Shown here: piece by piece, positions 7,875 through 19,089 of the stretch | Layout of the letters: each line of letters starts with the position of its first letter | Position numbering within the stretch: the stretch's first letter is position 1 | Origin: Candidatus Magnetominusculus sp. LBB02 | GTDB taxonomy: Bacteria; Nitrospirota; Thermodesulfovibrionia; Thermodesulfovibrionales; Magnetobacteriaceae | Direction: 5' to 3' | Assembly: GCA_022321325.1 (NCBI GenBank) | Contig: JAKOEO010000004.1 | Location: 42,350-87,621 of the forward strand | DNA length: 45,272 nt | Program-made: the position numbers and the translations under genes | The notes under the pieces: model-generated | Seen by the model: only the letters and a program-made list of their open reading frames with translations | What the model was told of the DNA's origin: nothing | Database searches by the model: none

Positions 7875-9560
7875 ATGGAATCTTTTTATAATGCTGCCAA
7901 GAGATATCTTAGTTTTAATTTAGCCTTAGCTGCATTGTGCGCGGCGTTTATTTTTATTGCGGCGGCCAGCGTTAGGGATGAAAGTCTGACTGTTGATGAA
8001 ATAACGCATATCCCTTCCGGGTACATGGCGCTTAAAGAACATAATTTTATAACGAATTTAGATCATCCACCTTTGTTAAAGATGATTGCTGCAGTGCCTT
8101 TGTTATTTCAGGAGATAAATTATAGATTCAAATACTCCTATAAGAATATGAAGAGTCAAATTCTTGAGGGAAAGACATTTTTTCTAAAGAATACAAATAA
8201 AGTCGAATCTATTTTGTTTTCTGCTCGGGTTACTCTTATTATATTTCATGCGTTTTTATTATTTATTTTAGGAAGTCTTCTAAAAAATGTTATCCAGCCT
8301 GTCTTTGCCTGGATAGCAGTATTTTTCATAGCATTTGAACCAACTTTCTTAGCGCATGTTCGTTATGTCAATACTGACGCCGGCGCAGCAGTTTTTACAC
8401 TCCTTTCGCTTGTGACCTTCGGCATTTTTTTGAGATCCGAGAAGAGACTTTATATTTGGCTGACCGCTATATTTTTGGGGGCGGCGCTATTGAGCAAGTT
8501 CTCAGGATTATTGGTTTATCTGTTTATTTTGGTTTACATGCTTTTTAAACGATGTTCAAGGCCAGGAGGCGTTAAATTGTTTGGCAGCGGAGATTTCAAT
8601 GCCGCTTTAATCCTGATTATGCCCTTGCTGATAGTTTATTTGGTTTATTTCGGCGCGACTTTTCGCGTAAATCCTCAGCATCTTACATACGTTACGATAC
8701 ATGGATCATTCGCTCCGGAAACCATGTTAGGAAAAAACATCTTTATAAGACCGGTGGTTTTATATTTAGTGGGTATCGAGTATACATATATTCGTTCTAA
8801 TTTAGGCGAACGTGCGCTGCCTCAATATCTAAACGGCGAAGTTAGAGAGAACAAGGGATGGTGGTATTATTTCCCCCTTGCCTTGTATTATAAGGAGACG
8901 CCTGTTCTGTTATTATTATTCGCTTTAGGTTTAATACTCTACCGGCGTGAAAACCAGCCGCTTGAAAAGGTTTTACTTCTATATAGCGGCCTATATTTTA
9001 TTATGGCTGTTACAAGAGATCTAAACATAGGAATTCGACATATTCTGCCTATGATTTCCTCGCTGACTCTTCTTTCAGTCATGGTGTTGTGGCAACAACG
9101 GCATAGGCAGATATTTAGCAGGATGTTGTATATTGCTGCAGCTTTTCAGCTTTTCATAATGCTGGGTGTGTATCCGGATTATACGGCGTACTTCAATGTC
9201 TTTGCCGGCGGCCCGGCCAATGGCTACAAACACCTTAGTGATTCTAATCTGGAGTGGGGGCAGAGTTTCAAACGGCTTTGCTTATGGGCTAAAGAAAATA
9301 AAATCGACTCAATGATGGTAGAACGTTTGGACTGGAACCATCAACTTCCAGTATTATTCGACAATGATAATATTGTCAAACGCCAACTGCCTATAATTAA
9401 TGGCAAACCCGTAGGGTATCTTGCTATCAATGTTCAGATATTCCAACTTTCTGAATACGTACTGCCAGATGACTGCCTATATCTGGACAAAAAGAAATTC
9501 GAAGAGATTAAGCCGGACGCTATTGTCGGCCATGCTTATTGGGTATATCACCTGCAATGA
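7875..9560 (+). CDS. Polytopic membrane glycosyltransferase, GT39/PMT-like
   Basis: 561 aa with multiple TM segments; LTVDEITHIPSGYMALKEHNFITNLDHPPLLKM matches the DE...G...DHPPL pattern of PMT/ArnT-like transferases. Confidence 0.75.
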   Translation: MESFYNAAKRYLSFNLALAALCAAFIFIAAASVRDESLTVDEITHIPSGYMALKEHNFITNLDHPPLLKMIAAVPLLFQEINYRFKYSYKNMKSQILEGKTFFLKNTNKVESILFSARVTLIIFHAFLLFILGSLLKNVIQPVFAWIAVFFIAFEPTFLAHVRYVNTDAGAAVFTLLSLVTFGIFLRSEKRLYIWLTAIFLGAALLSKFSGLLVYLFILVYMLFKRCSRPGGVKLFGSGDFNAALILIMPLLIVYLVYFGATFRVNPQHLTYVTIHGSFAPETMLGKNIFIRPVVLYLVGIEYTYIRSNLGERALPQYLNGEVRENKGWWYYFPLALYYKETPVLLLLFALGLILYRRENQPLEKVLLLYSGLYFIMAVTRDLNIGIRHILPMISSLTLLSVMVLWQQRHRQIFSRMLYIAAAFQLFIMLGVYPDYTAYFNVFAGGPANGYKHLSDSNLEWGQSFKRLCLWAKENKIDSMMVERLDWNHQLPVLFDNDNIVKRQLPIINGKPVGYLAINVQIFQLSEYVLPDDCLYLDKKKFEEIKPDAIVGHAYWVYHLQ

Positions 9561-9609
9561 TGTTTCAGTCAGATGCTGCGCCGGCTTTACTCAAAAAACC
9601 AGCCCATCG

Positions 9610-10389
9610 TTAGTTGATGATTTTTTCAATAATATCAGATTGTTTATCTATGCCTTGAGCCTTTCTACCTGAAAATAAATACATATATTTCAACAACAAT
9701 GTATCTCTGGCCACACTAAATACCCGCCAAATCCCGTACTTGGATTTCCCGCTTTTTCTGGGATGGTGCCTTACAACAAGCTCCATAATCTTACCGCCAC
9801 GCATTTGCACAAGGGCAGGAATAAACCTGTGCATATCATTCTCAAGCCGAATTGATTTTATCATCTCAGCCCTATGGGCCATTATGCCGCAACCCGAATC
9901 GTGAATATTTAAGCCAAACATTTTAGATATGAGCATGTTTGCTATCATAGATGGCAGCCTTCGGTTGATAAACGAGTCCTGCCTGTATTTCCTCCAGCCA
10001 CAGACTAAATCATACCCCTTGTCCAGCTCTTCGATAAGCCGCGGAATGTCTTCAGGGTCGTTTTGAAGGTCCCCGTCCATCGTTACAATTACCGGCAGCG
10101 AAGATGCTCTTATTCCGGTCCCAACAGCCGCCGTTTGTCCGTAACGTTGATTTAATCTTATTATTTTTAGTGCCCGGTCTGTTTTGGCAAGAGAAAGCAG
10201 TCTATCACAGGTCTCATCAATGCTGCCGTCATCAACACAGATTATCTCATACGGCATTGCCAGCCCATCAAGAACATTTTTTAAATTATCATATAATTCA
10301 GCCACATTTCCCTCTTCGTTAAACAAGGGGATAACGACCGACACCCCTTGGGTTGAGAGGCTATGATGATCTTTGGTTGTACTTGCCAT
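9610..10389 (-). CDS. Family 2 glycosyltransferase (DPM1/polyprenyl-phosphate glycosyltransferase-like)
   Basis: 259 aa: VSVVIPLFNEEGNVAELYDNLK...IICVDDGSIDETC...PVIVTMDGDLQNDPEDIPRLIEELDKGYDLVCGWRKYRQD. Confidence 0.92.
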   Translation of the reverse strand: MASTTKDHHSLSTQGVSVVIPLFNEEGNVAELYDNLKNVLDGLAMPYEIICVDDGSIDETCDRLLSLAKTDRALKIIRLNQRYGQTAAVGTGIRASSLPVIVTMDGDLQNDPEDIPRLIEELDKGYDLVCGWRKYRQDSFINRRLPSMIANMLISKMFGLNIHDSGCGIMAHRAEMIKSIRLENDMHRFIPALVQMRGGKIMELVVRHHPRKSGKSKYGIWRVFSVARDTLLLKYMYLFSGRKAQGIDKQSDIIEKIIN

Positions 10390-10608
10390 TTTAGCGCAGA
10401 CACTAACATTATGACACTAAAAAAAGCAAGGCAAGAACAGGCCGGGCAGCTATGCCCCTGATAGATTTTATTTATGACCTATGAGACGTGGCTTTGCTCT
10501 GTTGATTTTAATTTGCCGCTTAAAGTAATATATAGCCTGATGGGGGCGGCTTAGCAGCGTCCAGTGACGTGCATAACTTGCAAAGCGAGGATATGCGTTT
10601 TCGGGCAG

Positions 10609-11361
10609 ATGTTTAATAAGACGGCAGGCATAATTATAATCGGCGATGAGGTACTGTCCGGCAAGGTTGAGGATGTAAACTCCGGTTTTGCCGCAAGGGG
10701 GCTGCGCCTCAAGGGCATTGATGTGCGCCGTATCTCGGTTATCTCAGACGACATTAACGAGATTGCTGCCGAGACAACGGCATTTTCTCAGAAATACGAC
10801 TATGTGTTTACCTCCGGCGGTCTTGGCCCAACTCACGATGACGTTACTATTGAGGGCATATCTAACGGCTTTGGCGTTAAGGTTGCCATAAACGATGATT
10901 TAAAGGCCATACTCAGCGCCCATTACGGCGATAAACTCACGCCTGAGCGGTTGAAGATGGCTGAGGTGCCCGCCTCATCAGGGCTTATCAAACATAGCTC
11001 AATTAAATTCCCCATCATTCAATATAAAAACGTCTACATACTGCCCGGACAGCCAGAGTTGTTCAGGGATAAATTTAAGGTGCTGCAGGATGGTTTCAAC
11101 GAACGGCCCATTCTGTTGGTGAAGGTTTATATCACTGAATATGAGTCCGAGATTGCGCCATTTTTAAACATTATAGTTGCCGAAAACAAAGCCGTGAAGA
11201 TTGGCTCATACCCTGTTATGCACAATGCCGAATATCGGGTTATGCTGACGCTTGAGTCAGTAGACCCTGAAGCACTCAAAAAGACAGTGTCCATGATAAC
11301 CAACGGCAGCTTTAATGACAAAGTCCTGAGAATTGAAGGGCAGGCCGCCGACAAATGGTAA
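10609..11361 (+). CDS. Molybdopterin-binding/CinA N-terminal-like domain protein
   Basis: Trimmed start MFNKTAGIIIIGDEVLSGKVEDVNSGFAARGL...YVFTSGGLGPTHDDVTIEGIS...; 250 aa, no C-terminal amidohydrolase domain. Confidence 0.85.
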   Translation: MFNKTAGIIIIGDEVLSGKVEDVNSGFAARGLRLKGIDVRRISVISDDINEIAAETTAFSQKYDYVFTSGGLGPTHDDVTIEGISNGFGVKVAINDDLKAILSAHYGDKLTPERLKMAEVPASSGLIKHSSIKFPIIQYKNVYILPGQPELFRDKFKVLQDGFNERPILLVKVYITEYESEIAPFLNIIVAENKAVKIGSYPVMHNAEYRVMLTLESVDPEALKKTVSMITNGSFNDKVLRIEGQAADKW

Positions 11362-11873
11362 TCGCAAAGACGCTCCTTAACGAGGAGCAAATTCAGACCA
11401 GGGTGAGCGAACTTGCCGGGATAATTAACAAAGACTATGAAGGAAAGGAGATTCTGGCTATCGGGATATTGAAAGGTGCCTTTATGTTTTACTCTGATCT
11501 TGTAAAGCTGATTAATGTGCCGCTAACCGTGGATTTCATCGTATCCTCTAGCTATCAGGACACGGCCTCAACAGGAAATGTAAACATTCACAGCGACACA
11601 AGAATGCCTGTAACCGGCAGGGATGTCCTTATAATCGAGGATATTATTGACACGGGGATTTCACTTAATTATATTAAAGAAATTATTTTGAAAAAGTTGC
11701 CCAATACTTTGAAAATATGTGCATTGCTTGATAAAAAGGACCGCCGCTTAGTGGATGTTAACGTTGACTATATAGGTTTCCAGATCCCTGATGAGTTTGT
11801 AGTGGGCTATGGGACGGACTATAACGATAACTTTAGAAATCTGCCCTATGTGGCTATACTAAAACAATCGTGA
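11355..11873 (+). CDS. hpt: Hypoxanthine phosphoribosyltransferase
   Basis: 172 aa: GILKGAFMFYSDLVKLI...VDFIVSSSYQDTASTGNV...DVLIIEDIIDTGISLNYI...PDEFVVGYGTDYNDNFRNLPYV. Confidence 0.96.
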   Translation: MVIAKTLLNEEQIQTRVSELAGIINKDYEGKEILAIGILKGAFMFYSDLVKLINVPLTVDFIVSSSYQDTASTGNVNIHSDTRMPVTGRDVLIIEDIIDTGISLNYIKEIILKKLPNTLKICALLDKKDRRLVDVNVDYIGFQIPDEFVVGYGTDYNDNFRNLPYVAILKQS

Positions 11874-11900
11874 TAAACCTAAAGAGGTACTTGATAAAAC

Positions 11901-12272
11901 ATGTATGAATTAATGGTAGAATCTACTTTTAGCGCCGCCCATCAGCTGAGAAACTATAAAGGCAAGTGCGAAGAGCTTCACGGACACAACTGGCGTATCC
12001 AGGTCTATGTCCAGGCCGAGAGACTCAACGACATTGACCTTGCCATAGACTTCCATGACCTGAAACGCTTTGCAAAAGAGGTAACAGACCAACTTGACCA
12101 CACGTTTCTCAACAATGTATTTCCGTTTACCGAGATAAACCCATCTTCAGAGAACATTGCCCGATGGATTTATGACTCTATGAAAAAGAAGATTATTGAG
12201 GATACTGTCAGGCTTACCGCGGTTACTGTGTGGGAGTCTGATTCGGCATCAGCCACGTACTATGAAGACTGA
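11901..12272 (+). CDS. queD: 6-carboxy-tetrahydropterin synthase / 6-pyruvoyl tetrahydropterin synthase family
   Basis: 123 aa: FSAAHQLRNYKGKCEELHGHNWRIQV...LDHTFLNNV...PSSENIARWIYD. Confidence 0.93.
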   Translation: MYELMVESTFSAAHQLRNYKGKCEELHGHNWRIQVYVQAERLNDIDLAIDFHDLKRFAKEVTDQLDHTFLNNVFPFTEINPSSENIARWIYDSMKKKIIEDTVRLTAVTVWESDSASATYYED

Positions 12273-13614
12273 AGCATTAATTAACGAGATATTGGGCTAT
12301 TTATCCTCAAGAAAAGGTCTAAGAGGCGAGGTCTATCTCTCCTCTGCAAAGAACATCACCGCCGAGGCAAAAGAGGGCAGTGTTGACGCACTTGAAAGGG
12401 CTGAGGCAGCAGGGCTTTCTGTAAGAATTATAGCTGAGAGGCGGCACGGTTTCAGCTACACCAATGATATATCGAAATGGCGGGAGACTGCTGATAAGGC
12501 GGCTGAAACGGCAGCCTTTACAGAACGGGATGACAACTGGTCGTTCTATGCACCTCTGCTGTCAAAAGACTGCGCCCAGTGTGGCGTGATGGTTTATGAC
12601 GAGGCGGCGGCTTCTCTTTTAGAGTCTGACATTGTGGATATGGCTCTAAGGGTTGAGCGTGCCGCCCTTGCCGCTGATAATAAGGTGAAGAAGGTGAGAA
12701 AGGCCGCGGCCTCTGTGTCATCCGGAGGGGTATATATTGCCAATACCGAGGGTCTTAGCGCGGGGTATCAGTTTACCTCATGTTCTCTTTCGGCAACGGC
12801 CATGGCGGAGTTCTCAGGCGACAGCCAGATGGGATGGGACTATGAGTATGACAGGACACTTGCTGCGGTCAGTCCTGAAAGAGTGGGCGCTGCTGCTGCG
12901 GCGCGGGCGCTTATGCTTCTTAACGCGAGGAAATTTAAGCCCGCAAAGGCCCCGGTTGTAATTGAAAACTCTGTGGCCGCAGATTTTCTAAGCCTGATAG
13001 CGTCGTCGTTGTCATCTGAAAGCGTCCAAAAGGGAAAGTCAATGCTTGCCGGTAAGATATCGCAAAAGATAGTCTCTGAAAAAATTAATATCATAGACAG
13101 CGCGCTTTTTGACGGCAAGGCCGGAAGCCGCCCGTTTGACGGCGAAGGGGTGCCGTCAGAGAGGAATGTTCTGATTGACAATGGCGTCTTAAAAGGTTTT
13201 CTATATAATCTCTATACGGCGAAAAAAGGTGGCGGCGTCTCAACGGCAAATGCCGTTAGGAGCGGGATTTCAGGGATGCCTACAGTTGGGGTGTCTAATC
13301 TTTGCATTGAGCCGTCAAGGCCAGAGTATGCTATGGCCCTTGATGAGATGTTTAGTGCGGCAGGCAGCTGCCTCTTTGTTACCGACGCAATGGGTATACA
13401 CATGGCAAACCGCATTACGGGCGAGTTTTCAGTCGGCGTAAGCGGCCTGTGGATAGAGGGCGGCAGGGTGGCATATCCCATAAAAGAGGCCGTCATATCT
13501 GGCAATTTCCTCGATATGTTTAACGATGTGGATGCGGTGGGCGATGATTTGCGATTCTACGGCAAGATAGGAAGCCCGTCCCTGTTGATTAGGCAGATGG
13601 ATATAAGCGGTTAG
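12262..13614 (+). CDS. pmbA: TldD/PmbA family protein (PmbA/TldE-like)
   Basis: 450 aa from ATG 12262 (overlaps queD by 11 bp): MKTEALINEILGYL...; ALFDGKAGSRPFDGEGVPSERNVLIDNGVLKGFLYNLYTAKK; GEFSVGVSGLWIEGGR. Confidence 0.9.
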   Translation: MKTEALINEILGYLSSRKGLRGEVYLSSAKNITAEAKEGSVDALERAEAAGLSVRIIAERRHGFSYTNDISKWRETADKAAETAAFTERDDNWSFYAPLLSKDCAQCGVMVYDEAAASLLESDIVDMALRVERAALAADNKVKKVRKAAASVSSGGVYIANTEGLSAGYQFTSCSLSATAMAEFSGDSQMGWDYEYDRTLAAVSPERVGAAAAARALMLLNARKFKPAKAPVVIENSVAADFLSLIASSLSSESVQKGKSMLAGKISQKIVSEKINIIDSALFDGKAGSRPFDGEGVPSERNVLIDNGVLKGFLYNLYTAKKGGGVSTANAVRSGISGMPTVGVSNLCIEPSRPEYAMALDEMFSAAGSCLFVTDAMGIHMANRITGEFSVGVSGLWIEGGRVAYPIKEAVISGNFLDMFNDVDAVGDDLRFYGKIGSPSLLIRQMDISG

Positions 13615-13643
13615 TTTATTTAAATAAAATTGGAGGTTAGTAA

Positions 13644-14801
13644 ATGGATTATTTTTTAACAGAAGACCAGGAGATGATAAGAGACACGGCGCGCGAGATA
13701 GCCCAGGAGCGCATTGTCCCTGTCAGGGCGGAGCTTGACGAAAAGGAGGAGTTCCCCACAGAGATAATCAAGGTGCTTGCTCAGTCTGACATGTTTGGGC
13801 TATTCATACCAGAGGAATATGGCGGTCTTGGCAAGGGCGCACTGGAGTTGTGCCTTGCGGTTGAAGAGTTGAGCAGGGCATGTCTTGGCGTCTCCACAAG
13901 CTATGCAGCCAATGCCCTGGGTACATATCCAATACTGTTATTCGGCACTGAAGAGCAAAAGAAGAAATACCTGCCCGATATAGCCTCAGGCAAGAGACTT
14001 GTGGCCTTTGGACTTACCGAGGCCAACGCAGGAAGCGACGCAGCCGGCATACAAACCACCGCAACGCAATCCGGCACAGAATATGTATTAAACGGCACAA
14101 AGCAATGGATAACAAACGGCGGCGAGGCCGAAATATATACGGTCATAGCAATGGCTGATCGGTCGCGCGGCGCGCGCGGCGCTAATGCCGTGATAGTGGA
14201 AAAGGGTACCCCAGGCTTTACATTTGGAAAGAAGGAAAAGAAGATGGGCATCAGGGCATCCGCCACATGCGAATTAGTATTTGACAACTGCCGCGTACCC
14301 AGGCAAAATGTCCTTGGGCGCGATGGCATGGGCTTTATCATAGCCATGAAGACCCTTGACCAGTCAAGAACGGGGGTAGGGGCGCAGGGAGTTGGAGTTG
14401 CCCAGGGGGCTTTTGAAGAGGCTTGTAAATTTGCACGTACGCGCGTACAGTTTGAAAAACCCATTATAGGGTTTCAGGCAATACAGCATATGCTGGCCGA
14501 TATGGCGATTCAGATAGAGGCTGCGCGCTCACTTGTCTACAGCGTTGCCCGCTATGTTGACAGCGGCGCTAAGGACATTACAAAGGCCTCGGCAATGGCC
14601 AAGACCTTTGCCACCGATGTTGCTATGAAGGTGACGACAGACGCGCTTCAGGTGATGGGCGGCTCCGGCTATATGAGAGACTACCCGCTTGAAAAGATGA
14701 TGCGCGACGCCAAAATCCTGCAGATATACGAGGGCACAAACCAGATACAAAGAAACGTAATCTGCCAGGCTCTGATTAAAGAATTATCGAGGAACAAGTA
14801 A
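13644..14801 (+). CDS. Acyl-CoA dehydrogenase
   Basis: 385 aa: LTEANAGSDAAGIQTTATQSGTEYVLNGTKQWITNG; LQVMGGSGYMRDYPLEKMMRDAKILQIYEGTNQIQRNVI. Confidence 0.97.
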   Translation: MDYFLTEDQEMIRDTAREIAQERIVPVRAELDEKEEFPTEIIKVLAQSDMFGLFIPEEYGGLGKGALELCLAVEELSRACLGVSTSYAANALGTYPILLFGTEEQKKKYLPDIASGKRLVAFGLTEANAGSDAAGIQTTATQSGTEYVLNGTKQWITNGGEAEIYTVIAMADRSRGARGANAVIVEKGTPGFTFGKKEKKMGIRASATCELVFDNCRVPRQNVLGRDGMGFIIAMKTLDQSRTGVGAQGVGVAQGAFEEACKFARTRVQFEKPIIGFQAIQHMLADMAIQIEAARSLVYSVARYVDSGAKDITKASAMAKTFATDVAMKVTTDALQVMGGSGYMRDYPLEKMMRDAKILQIYEGTNQIQRNVICQALIKELSRNK

Positions 14802-14803
14802 CC

Positions 14804-15586
14804 ATGAAGATAATCGTTTGCATAAAGCAGGTGCCGGACACCGCCGAGGTTAGAATAAACCCGCAGACAAATACGCTGATACGAGACGGTGTGCCAAGCA
14901 TTATAAACCCGTATGATACTCATGCCATAGAGGCAGCCCTTGCGATTAAGGATGTACATGGCGCTGATGTTACGGTGCTGACAATGGGGCCTCCTCAGGC
15001 CGAGGCCGCCCTCCGGGAGGCGGTTGCTATGGGCGCAGATGATGCCGTGCTGCTGACAGACAGGGCGTTTGCCGGTTCCGATACATGGGCAACTGCGTTT
15101 ACTTTGGCCGCGGCGATAAAATTTCTGGGCTGCGACATAGCGCTCTGCGGCAAACAGGCGATTGACGGCGACACGGCGCAGGTAGGGCCTGCTATTGCGG
15201 AGTTTATGGACATCCCGCACATATCGTACATCAGTAAGATAGAAGCTGTTTCAGCCGACGCTATCACCGTATGCAGATTGATGGATGAGGGCTATGATGT
15301 AGTACAAGCGCCGCTTCCAGTCCTGTTGACAGTCGTAAAGGAGTTGAATCGTCCACGAATGGCGTCATTAAAAGGAAAGATGCGGGCAAAGAAAATTGAA
15401 ATCAGAAAACTTACCTCTTTAGACCTGTCGTTAGACAAGAACAATCTCGGCCTTGAAGGCTCTCCAACGCAGGTCAAGAACATCTTTGCCCCGGAGATAA
15501 AGAAAGACCGGATTGTCATCGGCGGTACGGCAGAGGAGCAAACCGACGAGCTTATTTCAATATTAAAGGCGGTTAAATGCCTATGA
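14804..15586 (+). CDS. etfB: Electron transfer flavoprotein beta subunit
   Basis: 260 aa: MKIIVCIKQVPDTAEVRINPQTNTLIRDGVPSIINPYDTHAIEAAL...GKQAIDGDTAQVGPAIAEFMDIPHISYI. Confidence 0.97.
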   Translation: MKIIVCIKQVPDTAEVRINPQTNTLIRDGVPSIINPYDTHAIEAALAIKDVHGADVTVLTMGPPQAEAALREAVAMGADDAVLLTDRAFAGSDTWATAFTLAAAIKFLGCDIALCGKQAIDGDTAQVGPAIAEFMDIPHISYISKIEAVSADAITVCRLMDEGYDVVQAPLPVLLTVVKELNRPRMASLKGKMRAKKIEIRKLTSLDLSLDKNNLGLEGSPTQVKNIFAPEIKKDRIVIGGTAEEQTDELISILKAVKCL

Positions 15587-15608
15587 TCAGTGTAGAGAAG
15601 GAGTAACC

Positions 15609-16802
15609 ATGCAGATTAAGGTGGATAGGGAGTTATGCACGGGGTGTCAGACATGCGTAGCCTCATGCCCATATGACGCTATAGTGATGTCAGAGGACAA
15701 GGCACTCATTAATGAGTATTGCCAGCTCTGCCGCGCCTGTCTAAGCGCGTGTCCTGAGGGGGCAATAAAGGAATATGGCGCCACAACTGCCTCACAGGCA
15801 GCAGACCTTAGCGCCTATAAGGGCGTGCTCGTGTTTGCCGAACAGAGAGACGGCCACGCCGCCCATGTGGCGTTTGAACTCATTAGCGCCGGCAGAAGGC
15901 TTGCAGACACGCTTTCAGTCTCGCTGGCCGCGGCGTTGTTTGGCGCTTCGGACACTGAGGCAGAGGAGCTTATCAAGTGGGGTGCCGACAAAGTATATCT
16001 ATGCGACGACAGTTCACTGACAAGGTTTAACGATGAGCCATACTCAGAACTGCTTTCAAAGATAATAGCCGACCATAAGCCAGAGATAGTCCTGGCAGGG
16101 GCAACAGCCGTGGGGCGGTCGTTTTTCCCTCGAGTAGCGGCGCGCCTTCATGCCGGGCTGACGGCAGACTGCACATCATTAGAAATAGAAGAAGGGACAA
16201 GAAACCTGCTTGCCATCAGGCCGGCCTTTGGCGGCAATATCATGGCCACTATTGTCTGCCCCGATACCAGGCCGCAAATGGCCACAGTGCGCCCAAAGGT
16301 TATGAAAACAGGCGCATACGAACAAACCAGAAAGGGCGAGATTATCAAAATAGAAAGGCCTGCTAAACCATCCCGCACAAAGGTGATTGATGTGGTAAAG
16401 GAAGATTCCAATTTCAACATAAGCCTGCAGGACGCCGAGGTTATTGTCTCAGGAGGGCGCGGGCTGGCAGAGGCGAAGGGTTTTGCGATGCTTGGCGAAC
16501 TTGCCGAACTTCTTGGCGGTACGCTTGGGGCATCAAGGGCTGCGGTGGATGAGGGATGGATTCAGTACGGTCATCAGGTTGGTCAAACGGGTAAGACGGT
16601 CTGCCCTAAGATTTATATTGCCTGTGGAATTTCAGGAGCTGTTCAGCACATGGTGGGGATGCAGTCGTCAGATATCATTATTGCGATTAACAAAAATCCT
16701 GAGGCTCCGATATTTAATATTGCCAACTATGGCATTGTGGGCGACCTCTATGAGATAATCCCATTAGCGATAAAAAAGATAAAAGGGGAAAGAGGCATAT
16801 GA
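15609..16802 (+). CDS. etfA: Electron transfer flavoprotein alpha subunit with N-terminal 2x[4Fe-4S] ferredoxin domain
   Basis: 397 aa: CTGCQTCVASCPYDAIV...CQLCRACLSACPEGAIKEYG, then EtfA: VSGGRGLAEAKGFAMLGELAELLGGTLGASRAAVDEGWIQYGHQVGQTGKTVCPKIYIACGISGAVQHMVGM. Confidence 0.97.
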   Translation: MQIKVDRELCTGCQTCVASCPYDAIVMSEDKALINEYCQLCRACLSACPEGAIKEYGATTASQAADLSAYKGVLVFAEQRDGHAAHVAFELISAGRRLADTLSVSLAAALFGASDTEAEELIKWGADKVYLCDDSSLTRFNDEPYSELLSKIIADHKPEIVLAGATAVGRSFFPRVAARLHAGLTADCTSLEIEEGTRNLLAIRPAFGGNIMATIVCPDTRPQMATVRPKVMKTGAYEQTRKGEIIKIERPAKPSRTKVIDVVKEDSNFNISLQDAEVIVSGGRGLAEAKGFAMLGELAELLGGTLGASRAAVDEGWIQYGHQVGQTGKTVCPKIYIACGISGAVQHMVGMQSSDIIIAINKNPEAPIFNIANYGIVGDLYEIIPLAIKKIKGERGI

Positions 16803-17731
16803 AAAGAGCCGCATTTGTTTTTCCCGGACAGGGCTGCCAGACCGTAGGCATGGGGCAGGAGTTCTATGAGAAATATGACGAGGTAAAGGCGGTTTATAAG
16901 GATGCCTCAGACGCCATCGGTTATGACATTGCCGGGCTGTGTTTTAACGGACCGAAAGAGGAGCTTAACAAGACCTACCGCACGCAGCCGTGCATTTTAA
17001 CCGCAAGCGTTGCGGCCTTTACAGTGCTTAGACTGAAAGGCTTTAAGCCTGACGTTGCAGCAGGGCACAGCCTCGGCGAGTACACCGCCCTGGTGGCAGC
17101 CGGCGTGTTACGGTTAAAGGACGCCGTTGTCCTTACAGAAAAAAGGGGGCATTTTATGCAGGATGCAGTCCCCGAAGGGCAGGGTTTGATGGCCGCCATA
17201 ATTGGGCTGGACAGAGAGACGGTTGACAGGATTTGCATGAACTCCACCTCTGGCTATGTCTCGCCGGCAAACTATAACGGCGCCGAACAGATTGTGATAG
17301 CCGGGGAGAAAGCGGCAATTGAAGAGGCCGTTAGGCTTGCTAAGCAGGAAGGCGCCAAGCGCGCGGTTGCCCTGGCGGTCAGCGTGCCCTCGCATTGTAC
17401 GCTGATGATGGGCGCTTCTGAGAAACTCGGCGAATATATGGAGACAATCACATTTAATAAGCCTGAAATCCCTATCGTTAATAACGCAGACGCCATTGTG
17501 CTGGGCACTGTAGAGAAGATTAAATCCTCGCTTGTCAGGCAGTTAAACAGTCCGCTGCTCTGGGAGGATTCAATAAGGTCTATAGCCGGTATGGACGTGG
17601 ATGTGTTTGTTGAGGTAGGGCCGGGCGCCATTCTTAGCGGCCTGATAAAACGTATCGTTTCAAATGTGGCAATATACTCAGTAAGTGACAGCGCCTCGTT
17701 GGAGCGCTTTATAAACGCCAACTTAATATAA
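16799..17731 (+). CDS. fabD: Malonyl CoA-acyl carrier protein transacylase
   Basis: 310 aa: AFVFPGQGCQTVGMGQEFYE...DVAAGHSLGEYTALVAAG...AVSVPSHCTLM. Confidence 0.97.
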   Translation: MKRAAFVFPGQGCQTVGMGQEFYEKYDEVKAVYKDASDAIGYDIAGLCFNGPKEELNKTYRTQPCILTASVAAFTVLRLKGFKPDVAAGHSLGEYTALVAAGVLRLKDAVVLTEKRGHFMQDAVPEGQGLMAAIIGLDRETVDRICMNSTSGYVSPANYNGAEQIVIAGEKAAIEEAVRLAKQEGAKRAVALAVSVPSHCTLMMGASEKLGEYMETITFNKPEIPIVNNADAIVLGTVEKIKSSLVRQLNSPLLWEDSIRSIAGMDVDVFVEVGPGAILSGLIKRIVSNVAIYSVSDSASLERFINANLI

Positions 17732-18766
<1,035 letters not shown>

Positions 18767-18778
18767 GGGAGGCGCTGT

Positions 18779-19084
18779 TTGGCAGATGACGCGATAGTAA
18801 TAACTATTGATAATGACCTTGCCGACCTGATACCCGGCTATCTGGCAAACAGGCGCAATGACATAGATAAGATGAACTCGGCCATAGACGCCGCCGATTT
18901 TGAGACTGTTCGTGTGATAGGACATCAGTTGAAAGGCTCAGGCGGCGGTTATGGATTCGATTTTATTACAGATGCCGGGGCGGCTGTCGAACAGGCCGCC
19001 AAGAACAAAGACGTCAATTCTATACGCAGACACATCGCCGCCTTAGGCGATTATCTCAATAGATTGGAAATAGTTTACGAATAG
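18779..19084 (+). CDS. Stand-alone Hpt (histidine phosphotransfer) domain protein
   Basis: 101 aa, TTG start after GGGGAGG; FETVRVIGHQLKGSGGGYGFDFITDAGAAVEQAAK carries the HxxKGxxxxxG Hpt signature. Confidence 0.9.
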   Translation: MADDAIVITIDNDLADLIPGYLANRRNDIDKMNSAIDAADFETVRVIGHQLKGSGGGYGFDFITDAGAAVEQAAKNKDVNSIRRHIAALGDYLNRLEIVYE

Positions 19085-19089
19085 GAGGG

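Noticed and set aside
13901-14464. 187-aa minus-strand ORF
   Set aside because: Antisense to a clear acyl-CoA dehydrogenase; compositional shadow ORF.
14681-15220. 179-aa minus-strand ORF spanning the ACAD/etfB junction
   Set aside because: Antisense to two well-supported genes; no motif.
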